Assembly: GCA_026874595.1 (NCBI GenBank)
Contig: CM049310.1
Span: 91,209,556-91,273,555 of the forward strand
DNA length: 64,000 nt
From: Sipunculus nudus
Lineage: Eukaryota > Annelida > Sipuncula > Golfingiida > Sipunculidae
Direction: 5' to 3'
Part shown: positions 28,001 through 38,723 of the stretch, one piece after another
How positions within the stretch are numbered: the stretch's first letter is position 1
How the letters are laid out: each line of letters starts with the position of its first letter
Notes under the pieces: generated by a model
Database searches by the model: none
The model's input: only the letters and a program-made list of their open reading frames with translations
Told to the model about the DNA's origin: nothing
Program-made: the position numbers and the translations under genes

Positions 28001-31000
28001 CTTTTTGACCAGAAAGTCATTCACTAAACCATCTATGTAGGAAGACCAGCCAATGCAGAAAAACTTGCGACTCTCAAGAAAGATAACGACATTCCTCTCA
28101 AGGAGTTGGTCGTGACCTTATCCAATGTATGTCCGTGGCATCACTGTCTGCAGACTCTGCAGTGTCGAAGCCCTGGTTGACCTGTACAACATAAGCCTCT
28201 AATATATGCGGGATAAATATACCCCTAAGCAAACAACGGCCTTGAGTGAGAGACCAAATACACATTGGTACACCGATGAGCTGCATAAAGCCAAGCAGGA
28301 GAATTACAGGATGGAACGGCAGTGGTATTAATCTGAACTCACTGTTCACAAGTTGATGTACAGACATCAGTGCACAATTGTGAACAGAATGCTAGTTCAA
28401 GCCATGCCGGAACACTGCCAAAACTGGGAGAATGTTTTCGGGACTAGGCCAAGATGCCTAGTAGGACGAAACGGTACAATATACCTCCCAAGTACAGACA
28501 CGCCATCTGCTCACTGGATTGATTCTAAAATACAGATCCAGAAGTACATATCAGCATCTAAGCATCAACTCGCTAAATATGAACAATGAAAAGTCCAGTA
28601 TATTACCTTCCACCCACTAAACGACAGTTCCATCTCAGTGGTTATTCTCTTTCACTGGGAAATGTCATCAAGGTCTCATAGGGAGGAACCTGGGGGCTAC
28701 GCAGGACAGTTGTTATACCATGGATCAGCACATCAGCTCTGTCTTGAAGTGATGCTATAACCAGATCAGGTCCATCGGCAGAATCCGACGATACATCACT
28801 ACTGTTGCATGCAAAACTCTGATGAAAACCCTGGTGAGCTCGCGTATGGGTTGTGTCAAATCGCTTCTGTATGCCATCAATAGGCTCAGATCAACAGCGT
28901 TTATTCGGTTTATCACTTACCTGGCTTTAAATTACATTTTACAAATTATTGACAAGCCCCCCCCCCTCTGAATTTCACCTATTTGCGGACATGATCAGGT
29001 GCTATCGTCCTATGCGTACACCAAGTCAGTCAACTAATCCCTCCTTGAGGTGCGTAGGGCCCGGACACATCTTGGAAAAGGATCATTCAGATACTTTTTC
29101 ACTGTTTTCTTGAACGATCCTCCTCAACATGTCAAGGATGTCCCAAATGAGCAATGTTTATAAAGACGGTTGAAAACACTATACATTTGGCATATTACTA
29201 GTTATGGTCTTCAGCTGTGATGTTCAATTTGTACTTGAACTCTCAATTATGAACATCTATCATCTAACACTTAAGATTATGTGGTACAAAGGCAGAAAGA
29301 GAAAGTCGTACTTCAAATTTAACTGGAAATAATCTTGTTTTGTCTATTTGTGCCTCATTAGAAGTGACGTTTTCTGAGCTTAAATGTCACGTTTTATTGC
29401 AGTAGTATCACTTATGACTTTTACACCGAAGCTTTATTTATATTGCCGACTAAATTGTCTACCTTGGAAATATTTATGTCTTACACATGAGAGAATATTT
29501 CTGTGCTTGTATATCAAATGGGAGCATTGCTTTGATTGGTTATGCAGGACCTGTGTGTGGATATCTTGGTGATCGATTTTCGACACGGGTTTTCATCATG
29601 GCGGCAGGTCTAATGGCATGCGCCGGACTACTTTTATCTTCATTTGCTCCGAGCGTCACCGTGCTAATTTTTACCTACGGGTTCCTAATGGGTATGTGTG
29701 ATGGCAACAACTATTGATTGACAGGTGTTTACGATATTAAACGGTTGTATTTAAATGCTTGGCTCTTCAATTTATAAATAATTTTAAAAGATGTGAAAAG
29801 ATACTTTCTAATAATAGTGAAGAAAAAAATATATGCATTTTAATTTATTCTTTAAAATATGTATAAGAGATCACGTATACTACTTTTTATTATTCAATAA
29901 TTAGAAGTTTAAAAAAATATTTTCCGCTGACATTTATTTCATTTTAAATTACAGGGTGCAGTGACGCGGCCGCATTCTCAAACTCTCTCGGAACTCTCAA
30001 CAAATATTTCCAGCGCAACAAAGGACTTGCAAACGGGATCGCAGTGGCGGCCGGTGGCGTTGGTACTATCCTGCTACCCATTTTATTTCAATATCTAATT
30101 GAGACTTACTCCGTCCGTGGGCTTTTCCTGATAGTAGCTGGGCTTTGGTTGAACATGTGTGTAGCAGGCGCCCTAATTCGTCCAAAAACGGCCCCAGTCT
30201 CTTTTGAATTAACAACAGGACTCGCATTGTCCGCAGAGAGAATATACGGTGGATGGTTTCATCCCGACATTTTACAAAGGAGCAAACAATCTAAGTATAA
30301 GGTTGAGAAATCCTCTAGAAACCAGGAATCAGAAGTAAGGAAAGTGGCTCCAGAAGTCATAACTATTTCTGTAATAAGCTTAAATGGACCACCTGACCAG
30401 CAGAGGAATACCACTCCTCAATTTAGAGATAGTCAAAGGGCACCCGCAAACGGTTCCCACGTAGAGGTCCGGGAATTAAGGAATACACATATTTTGAGTA
30501 TGATCAAACATGTGTGTTGCCTCCCGTTTTGCGCTCTATTTATGAGTGACTTCCTGGGGAACTTAGCATATAGCTGTACATTGATGTTCATACCTGCACA
30601 CTTGATTGACAATGGGTACGATTCTACAACAGTGACCATGTGCCTCTCCCTGATAGGAGGGATGGATATTGTGGGTAAATTAGGTTTTGGATGTTTTGGA
30701 GATCGTGGCATCCTGAACTTTCGCACTCTGCTCGCGGGTAGCCTGACAGGTGGAGGTGCAGCAATGTGTTTGTTAGCCTTTAAGCAACCATTTATTCTCC
30801 TGGTTGTATGGTGTGTGGTGCTTGGGAGTTTTTCAGGAGCATATAGTGTACTCCGAGGACCAATATTGACAAGCATCGTGGGGAAACAATACGCAGGAGC
30901 TGGATATGGTTTTTTTGCTTTAGGCTTTGGAGCTGCTTCAGCTGTTGGCCAGCTCATGTTCAGTAAGTATGTCATGCTTTTTTATCTATATATATTATTT

Positions 31001-31415
31001 TCCCTTATCCATCGTAACTTCGTAAAATGTTTTCGTAACTTTTTAAAATTGAGCAAGAAACATAGTGAGTTTGTTCGTGTGTGTAGATGTAGGTGTCAGT
31101 GTGTTTAGATGTAAAACACATGAACAACGTTCTGTCATAGAGCATTCAGATGCACAGAATTAGACAAAATATACATTTCCATTTGCATACAACTTCGGCT
31201 CACAGAATTTTAACCGTAAGCTTTTATCTAAGTATCACAGCCAAGGTTTTATCATTCAATTGATGAAAATATTTATTTTGTTTCCAGGCACTATAAAAGA
31301 ACTGACAGGCGCCTACACCAGCGCCTTCATCGCCAGTGGTTGCTGCATGTTTCTAGGAGCGGTGATAACCGTTATCAGCCGAATCTGTCTGCGGTCAAAA
31401 ACCAGAAAAAATTAA
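25086..31415 (+). pseudogene. SLC16-like transporter copy 2, frameshifted in exon 2
   Basis: Same architecture as copy 1: exons 25086-25146, 26178-26313, 29548-29691, 29955-30962 and 31288-31415, with matching splice sites. Two ATGs stand in tandem (25086, 25089); the second aligns with copy 1. Exon 2 is 136 bp instead of 144: the bases ATTTTCTT (12240-12247 in copy 1) are absent between 26191 and 26192. The frame then runs to TGA at 29570-29572 in exon 3, giving a product of about 73 residues. Exon 4 is fully open, with the YFQRNKGLANG signature and GGMDIVGKLGFG helix 8. Translation from the internal ATG at 26196 would restore the frame but lose much of helix 1. A sequencing error at the deletion is possible. 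As read, it is a pseudogene or a source of truncated protein. Its poly(A) signal reads AATAGA. Confidence 0.8.
27490..28900 (+). pseudogene. Decayed CR1-like LINE in intron 2 of copy 2
   Basis: This is a near copy of the fossil at 13560-14960, with the same order of fragments (NDSILLCTVYRSP, LLIVGDQYVHLDN, then the linker and RT end). It shares the internal deletion, so it was duplicated with the gene rather than inserted separately. Confidence 0.7.
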
Positions 31416-31491
31416 CAAAACCACTGGACAAAAAATCAAAGACAAATTGGCAAAACTTATAAAGATAAATTTCGTTATTGTTTTGGTGGCT

Positions 31492-31497
31492 AATAGA
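31492..31497 (+). promoter_or_regulatory. Altered poly(A) hexamer AATAGA of copy 2
   Basis: It aligns with AATAAA at 1913 and 19394, but the fifth base is G. The same change is in all amplified units (35045, 38598, 42151), so it arose before amplification. No AATAAA was seen between this point and the Helentron-like element. Confidence 0.5.
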
Positions 31498-31617
31498 AAT
31501 ACAAGAACAACATGTATTATGGGAAAATAACTTTCAACTGCCTTAACTGATAAACAATGCTTATTAATGCATTTTATTTTATTTTTTTATAATGAGACTT
31601 CATCGTGGTGATTAATT

Positions 31618-32795
31618 TTATCCGCCAAAACAAAGTTTCGCGGATACTATGTTTCTGACCGGGTTCCGCCGCCGCCGCCGCCGCATTCGTTTCCGGGATA
31701 GAACTCTGAGACGACTTGACAGATTTTTCCAAAACTTTGCATGATTATAGGGTCACCTGTGAACTGGTGCCCAAATATTTTGTGTTTTAATCTCTGACCT
31801 TTCCCCTTTCCAGTGCGTCCATCTGTGCGTCTGTTTTGACACATTACCCCACATATCTTCGGACTCGTTTGACCAATCAGGAAAAAAATGCACAAATGTA
31901 GCCCTTGGATAGCTTTATAACATACATAAAAAATGATGGCACACCTGCAACCATTTTTGCACAGCGTCCGTCTGTTCATCTGCCTTGGGATAAAATCACT
32001 CATATCTCTGCAGTGAATGGACTTATCCACCTGAAATTTTGCATGTGTATTCATCCTGGATAGCTTTCTTGATTTTATGACAGGTGGTGCGACCTACATT
32101 CACGATCAAGCTGCAGACATCCAGGCTTATATCTCATGACTGGTTTGACGTATCCTCCTGAAATTTTGCATGTGTATAGATCTTACATAGCTCTTAATCA
32201 TACGCAAAACTGGTGGCGCTACTTGCATTCATTTCTGCACAGCCTCCGTCTGATTGTCTGCCGTGGGACAAAATCACTCTTATCACGGCAGCAGTTTGAC
32301 CTATCTGCCTAAAACTTTGCATGCATATATACACCTTTGATAGCTTTTTCGATTTTGTGGCAGGAGGCGCCACCTAATTTCATGTTCAGGCTGCAGACAT
32401 CCAGGCTTATACCTCAGGACTGGTTTGATGTATCCTCCTGAAATTTTGTATGTGTATAGATCTCGCATATCTTTATCATACGCAAATCTGGTGGCGCCAC
32501 CTGCAACCATTTTAGCACAGCTTCCGTCTGTTTGTCTGCCGTGAGATATAATCACTCGTATCTCGGCAGTGTTTTGACATAGCTGCCTAAAATTTTGTAA
32601 TTGTATACAACTTGGATAACTTTCTGTATTTTGTGGCAGGTGGTGCCACCTACATACACATTTCGGCTGCAGACATCCATGCTAATATGCAACACACCTC
32701 TCTCTATTTCCCCTTGCCACTAAAACCATGCCTCACATCACCCACTCTGGTTTCGGCGGATACACGTAGTCGCTTGTCGACTACCCGTATTCTAG
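31618..32795 (+). mobile_element. Helentron-associated (pearl/DINE-like) element, unit 1
   Basis: A non-autonomous element of about 1.18 kb, inserted in the 3' flank where copies 0 and 1 read straight through GATTAATTGAAT. The left end begins TTATCCGCCAAAAC. The inverted partner GTTTCGGCGGATA is subterminal on the right (32750-32762). It is followed by a perfect 7-bp hairpin (GTAGTCG / CGACTAC, 32766-32784), then 11 nt ending in CTAG. A right-end hairpin before CTAG with asymmetric inverted repeats is the hallmark of Helentron-associated elements. The core carries about three tandem units of about 280 bp (CTGCAGACATCCA at 32111, 32391 and 32667) and a (GCC)n run near 31668. The left boundary is uncertain by a few T residues. 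Reading frames in it are not genes. Confidence 0.75.
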
Positions 32796-32924
32796 TTGAA
32801 TTTGTATTTCGTAATTATCACATATTTGTAGTTACATGGAATGTTTGCAGGGGCTTATCTGATATTCAGGTATCTGGTCGATCATGATAGCGTGGAGGCT
32901 TACAAACAAGTTATATGTCCGATC

Positions 32925-33150
32925 TCATGTTGTTTCTCTTATTAAATAGCAAAAGAATGTGGGAAATTCAAAGAAAAGATTGCATGAACTAAACGTTTTA
33001 AACCTTTAGAAAGAATTAACGTATATATCAAGCTCTGGTACCAACTACCTGAAATGTTTAAAGAGTTTGCCTCTAATCTAAAAGCTACTTTGATGGATCC
33101 TGGTTATAAAAGGGTATCCAAATAGAGTTCGTGGTTTCTTCCAGACCAAT
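32925..33150 (-). repeat. Inverted intron 2 fragment at the unit 1/2 junction
   Basis: About 226 bp that is the reverse complement of intron 2 of the transporter gene (26830-27057 in copy 2). It joins the 3' flank at shared TCAT and joins exon 3 at shared AT, that is, with microhomology of 4 and 2 bp. Its sequence mixes copy 1-like and copy 2-like variants. Confidence 0.85.
33105..33112 (+). promoter_or_regulatory. Candidate TATA box TATAAAAG before truncated copy 3
   Basis: Consensus TATA box on the + strand, 46 bp before the ATG at 33151, created by inversion of intron 2 sequence. TTTCTTCCAG just before the ATG could instead act as a splice acceptor. Activity is inference. Confidence 0.3.
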
Positions 33151-34968
33151 ATGGCGGCAGGTCTAATGGCATGCGCCGGACTACTTTTATCTTCATTTGC
33201 TCCGAGCGTCACCGTGCTAATTTTTACCTACGGGTTCCTAATGGGTATGTGTGATGGCAACAACTATTGATTGACAGGTGTTTACGATATTAAACGGTTG
33301 TATTTAAATGCTTGGCTCTTCAATTTATAAATAATTTTAAAAGATGTGAAAAGATACTTTCTAATAATAGTGAAGAAAAAAATATATGCATTTTAATTTA
33401 TTCTTTAAAATATGTATAAGAGATCACGTATACTACTTTTTATTATTCAATAATTAGAAGTTTAAAAAAATATTTTCCGCTGACATTTATTTCATTTTAA
33501 ATTACAGGGTGCAGTGACGCGGCCGCATTCTCAAACTCTCTCGGAACTCTCAACAAATATTTCCAGCGCAACAAAGGACTTGCAAACGGGATCGCAGTGG
33601 CGGCCGGTGGCGTTGGTACTATCCTGCTACCCATTTTATTTCAATATCTAATTGAGACTTACTCCGTCCGTGGGCTTTTCCTGATAGTAGCTGGGCTTTG
33701 GTTGAACATGTGTGTAGCAGGCGCCCTAATTCGTCCAAAAACGGCCCCAGTCTCTTTTGAATTAACAACAGGACTCGCATTGTCCGCAGAGAGAATATAC
33801 GGTGGATGGTTTCATCCCGACATTTTACAAAGGAGCAAACAATCTAAGTATAAGGTTGAGAAATCCTCTAGAAACCAGGAATCAGAAGTAAGGAAAGTGG
33901 CTCCAGAAGTCATAACTATTTCTGTAATAAGCTTAAATGGACCACCTGACCAGCAGAGGAATACCACTCCTCAATTTAGAGATAGTCAAAGGGCAGCCGC
34001 AAACGGTTCCCACGTAGAGGTCCGGGAATTAAGGAATACACATATTTTGAGTATGATCAAACATATGTGTTGCCTCCCGTTTTGCGCTCTATTTATGAGT
34101 GACTTCCTGGGGAACTTAGCATATAGCTGTACATTGATGTTCATACCTGCACACTTGATTGACAATGGGTACGATTCTACAACAGTGACCATGTGCCTCT
34201 CCCTGATAGGAGGGATGGATATTGTGGGTAAATTAGGTTTTGGATGTTTTGGAGATCGTGGCATCCTGAACTTTCGCACTCTGCTCGCGGGTAGCCTGAC
34301 AGGTGGAGGTGCAGCAATGTGTTTGTTAGCCTTTAAGCAACCATTTATTCTCCTGGTTGTATGGTGTGTGGTGCTTGGGAGTTTTTCAGGAGCATATAGT
34401 GTACTCCGAGGACCAATATTGACAAGCATCGTGGGGAAACAATACGCAGGAGCTGGATATGGTTTTTTTGCTTTAGGCTTTGGAGCTGCTTCAGCTGTTG
34501 GCCAGCTCATGTTCAGTAAGTATGTCATGCTTTTTTATCTATATATATTATTTTCCCTTATCCATCGTAACTTCGTAAAATGTTTTCGTAACTTTTTAAA
34601 ATTGAGCAAGAAACATAGTGAGTTTGTTCGTGTGTGTAGATGTAGGTGTCAGTGTGTTTAGATGTAAAACACATGAACAACGTTCTGTCATAGAGCATTC
34701 AGATGCACAGAATTAGACAAAATATACATTTCCATTTGCATACAACTTCGGCTCACAGAATTTTAACCGTAAGCTTTTATCTAAGTATCACAGCCAAGGT
34801 TTTATCATTCAATTGATGAAAATATTTATTTTGTTTCCAGGCACTATAAAAGAACTGACAGGCGCCTACACCAGCGCCTTCATCGCCAGTGGTTGCTGCA
34901 TGTTTCTAGGAGCGGTGATAACCGTTATCAGCCGAATCTGTCTGCGGTCAAAAACCAGAAAAAATTAA
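33151..34968 (+). CDS. Truncated SLC16-like copy 3 (amplified unit 2)
   Basis: Coding segments 33151-33244 (end of exon 3), 33508-34515 (exon 4) and 34841-34968 (exon 5) splice in phase 1 into 409 codons starting MAAGLMACAG, which corresponds to residue 85 of copy 1. The first two membrane helices and the loop between them are absent. Helices 3 or 4 to 12, the YFQRNKGLANG signature and the Asp/Lys pair of helix 8 remain. The ATG has A at -3 and G at +4. The exon 2 frameshift of copy 2 is excluded, so this frame is open throughout. Unit-specific changes are Pro to Ala (33996) and Val to Met (34065). An MFS carrier without two N-terminal helices would probably not transport, so this may be a pseudogene fragment; expression is unknown. 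Confidence 0.55.
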
Positions 34969-35170
34969 CAAAACCACTGGACAAAAAATCAAAGACAAAT
35001 TGGCAAAACTTATAAAGATAAATTTCGTTATTGTTTTGGTGGCTAATAGAAATACAAGAACAACATGTATTATGGGAAAATAACTTTCAACTGCCTTAAC
35101 TGATAAACAATGCTTATTAATGCATTTTATTTTATTTTTTTATAATGAGACTTCATCGTGGTGATTAATT

Positions 35171-36348
35171 TTATCCGCCAAAACAAAGTTTCGCGGATAC
35201 TATGTTTCTGACCGGGTTCCGCCGCCGCCGCCGCCGCATTCGTTTCCGGGATAGAACTCTGAGACGACTTGACAGATTTTTCCAAAACTTTGCATGATTA
35301 TAGGGTCACCTGTGAACTGGTGCCCAAATATTTTGTGTTTTAATCTCTGACCTTTCCCCTTTCCAGTGCGTCCATCTGTGCGTCTGTTTTGACACATTAC
35401 CCCACATATCTTCGGACTCGTTTGACCAATCAGGAAAAAAATGCACAAATGTAGCCCTTGGATAGCTTTATAACATACATAAAAAATGATGGCACACCTG
35501 CAACCATTTTTGCACAGCGTCCGTCTGTTCATCTGCCTTGGGATAAAATCACTCATATCTCTGCAGTGAATGGACTTATCCACCTGAAATTTTGCATGTG
35601 TATTCATCCTGGATAGCTTTCTTGATTTTATGACAGGTGGTGCGACCTACATTCACGATCAAGCTGCAGACATCCAGGCTTATATCTCATGACTGGTTTG
35701 ACGTATCCTCCTGAAATTTTGCATGTGTATAGATCTTACATAGCTCTTAATCATACGCAAAACTGGTGGCGCTACTTGCATTCATTTCTGCACAGCCTCC
35801 GTCTGATTGTCTGCCGTGGGACAAAATCACTCTTATCACGGCAGCAGTTTGACCTATCTGCCTAAAACTTTGCATGCATATATACACCTTTGATAGCTTT
35901 TTCGATTTTGTGGCAGGAGGCGCCACCTACTTTCATGTTCAGGCTGCAGACATCCAGGCTTATACCTCAGGACTGGTTTGATGTATCCTCCTGAAATTTT
36001 GTATGTGTATAGATCTCGCATATCTTTATCATACGCAAATCTGGTGGCGCCACCTGCAACCATTTTAGCACAGCTTCCGTCTGTTTGTCTGCCGTGAGAT
36101 ATAATCACTCGTATCTCGGCAGTGTTTTGACATAGCTGCCTAAAATTTTGTAATTGTATACAACTTGGATAACTTTCTGTATTTTGTGGCAGGTGGTGCC
36201 ACCTACATACACATTTCGGCTGCAGACATCCATGCTAATATGCAACACACCTCTCTCTATTTCCCCTTGCCACTAAAACCATGCCTCACATCACCCACTC
36301 TGGTTTCGGCGGATACACGTAGTCGCTTGTCGACTACCCGTATTCTAG
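35171..36348 (+). mobile_element. Helentron-associated element, unit 2
   Basis: A copy of 31618-32795, carried along in the 3553-bp amplification with the same hairpin and CTAG end. It is not an independent insertion. Confidence 0.75.
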
Positions 36349-36477
36349 TTGAATTTGTATTTCGTAATTATCACATATTTGTAGTTACATGGAATGTTTG
36401 CAGGGGCTTATCTGATATTCAGGTATCTGGTCGATCATGATAGCGTGGAGGCTTACAAACAAGTTATATGTCCGATC

Positions 36478-36703
36478 TCATGTTGTTTCTCTTATTAAAT
36501 AGCAAAAGAATGTGGGAAATTCAAAGAAAAGATTGCATGAACTAAACGTTTTAAACCTTTAGAAAGAATTAACGTATATATCAAGCTCTGGTACCAACTA
36601 CCTGAAATGTTTAAAGAGTTTGCCTCTAATCTAAAAGCTACTTTGATGGATCCTGGTTATAAAAGGGTATCCAAATAGAGTTCGTGGTTTCTTCCAGACC
36701 AAT
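36478..36703 (-). repeat. Inverted intron 2 fragment at the unit 2/3 junction
   Basis: Same junction and same sequence as 32925-33150. It brings TATAAAAG to 36658-36665. Confidence 0.85.
36658..36665 (+). promoter_or_regulatory. Candidate TATA box before truncated copy 4
   Basis: The same TATAAAAG as at 33105, 46 bp upstream of the ATG at 36704. Activity is inference. Confidence 0.3.
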
Positions 36704-38521
36704 ATGGCGGCAGGTCTAATGGCATGCGCCGGACTACTTTTATCTTCATTTGCTCCGAGCGTCACCGTGCTAATTTTTACCTACGGGTTCCTAATGGGTA
36801 TGTGTGATGGCAACAACTATTGATTGACAGGTGTTTACGATATTAAACGGTTGTATTTAAATGCTTGGCTCTTCAATTTATAAATAATTTTAAAAGATGT
36901 GAAAAGATACTTTCTAATAATAGTGAAGAAAAAAATATATGCATTTTAATTTATTCTTTAAAATATGTATAAGAGATCACGTATACTACTTTTTATTATT
37001 CAATAATTAGAAGTTTAAAAAAATATTTTCCGCTGACATTTATTTCATTTTAAATTACAGGGTGCAGTGACGCGGCCGCATTCTCAAACTCTCTCGGAAC
37101 TCTCAACAAATATTTCCAGCGCAACAAAGGACTTGCAAACGGGATCGCAGTGGCGGCCGGTGGCGTTGGTACTATCCTGCTACCCATTTTATTTCAATAT
37201 CTAATTGAGACTTACTCCGTCCGTGGGCTTTTCCTGATAGTAGCTGGGCTTTGGTTGAACATGTGTGTAGCAGGCGCCCTAATTCGTCCAAAAACGGCCC
37301 CAGTCTCTTTTGAATTAACAACAGGACTCGCATTGTCCGCAGAGAGAATATACGGTGGATGGTTTCATCCCGACATTTTACAAAGGAGCAAACAATCTAA
37401 GTATAAGGTTGAGAAATCCTCTAGAAACCAGGAATCAGAAGTAAGGAAAGTGGCTCCAGAAGTCATAACTATTTCTGTAATAAGCTTAAATGGACCACCT
37501 GACCAGCAGAGGAATACCACTCCTCAATTTAGAGATAGTCAAAGGGCACCCGCAAACGGTTCCCACGTAGAGGTCCGGGAATTAAGGAATACACATATTT
37601 TGAGTATGATCAAACATGTGTGTTGCCTCCCGTTTTGCGCTCTATTTATGAGTGACTTCCTGGGGAACTTAGCATATAGCTGTACATTGATGTTCATACC
37701 TGCACACTTGATTGACAATGGGTACGATTCTACAACAGTGACCATGTGCCTCTCCCTGATAGGAGGGATGGATATTGTGGGTAAATTAGGTTTTGGATGT
37801 TTTGGAGATCGTGGCATCCTGAACTTTCGCACTCTGCTCGCGGGTAGCCTGACAGGTGGAGGTGCAGCAATGTGTTTGTTAGCCTTTAAGCAACCATTTA
37901 TTCTCCTGGTTGTATGGTGTGTGGTGCTTGGGAGTTTTTCAGGAGCATATAGTGTACTCCGAGGACCAATATTGACAAGCATCGTGGGGAAACAATACGC
38001 AGGAGCTGGATATGGTTTTTTTGCTTTAGGCTTTGGAGCTGCTTCAGCTGTTGGCCAGCTCATGTTCAGTAAGTATGTCATGCCTTTTTATCTATATATA
38101 TTATTTTCCCTTATCCATCGTAACTTCGTAAAATGTTTTCGTAACTTTTTAAAATTGAGCAAGAAACATAGTGAGTTTGTTCGTGTGTGTAGATGTAGGT
38201 GTCAGTGTGTTTAGATGTAAAACACATGAACAACGTTCTGTCATAGAGCATTCAGATGCACAGAATTAGACAAAATATACATTTCCATTTGCATACAACT
38301 TCGGCTCACAGAATTTTAACCGTAAGCTTTTATCTAAGTATCACAGCCAAGGTTTTATCATTCAATTGATGAAAATATTTATTTTGTTTCCAGGCACTAT
38401 AAAAGAACTGACAGGCGCCTACACCAGCGCCTTCATCGCCAGTGGTTGCTGCATGTTTCTAGGAGCGGTGATAACCGTTATCAGCCGAATCTGTCTGCGG
38501 TCAAAAACCAGAAAAAATTAA
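36704..38521 (+). CDS. Truncated SLC16-like copy 4 (amplified unit 3)
   Basis: Segments 36704-36797, 37061-38068 and 38394-38521 give an open 409-codon frame beginning at the exon 3 ATG. Its exon 4 protein equals that of copy 2. The only unit-specific base found is in intron 4 (C at 38084). As with copy 3, the first two helices are missing and a promoter is only hypothetical, so it may be inert. Confidence 0.55.
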
Positions 38522-38723
38522 CAAAACCACTGGACAAAAAATCAAAGACAAATTGGCAAAACTTATAAAGATAAATTTCGTTATTGTTTTGGTGGCTAAT
38601 AGAAATACAAGAACAACATGTATTATGGGAAAATAACTTTCAACTGCCTTAACTGATAAACAATGCTTATTAATGCATTTTATTTTATTTTTTTATAATG
38701 AGACTTCATCGTGGTGATTAATT

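Noticed and set aside
30433-30975. 180-codon minus-strand frames opposite exon 4 (also 33986, 37539 and 41092)
   Set aside because: Antisense shadows of a conserved coding exon; no independent domain, and repeated only because the unit is repeated.
30044-31108. 354-codon single-exon transporter frames (also 33597, 37150 and 40703)
   Set aside because: They run through the splice donor into intron 4. The conserved exon 5 and phase-1 GT...AG sites show the true gene is spliced, and the apparent start is inside exon 4.
31647-32887. Frames of 135, 84 and 91 codons downstream of exon 5, repeated in each unit
   Set aside because: They lie in the tandem core and ends of the Helentron-like element; low-complexity (Gly run from GCC repeats) and periodic translation, no domain.
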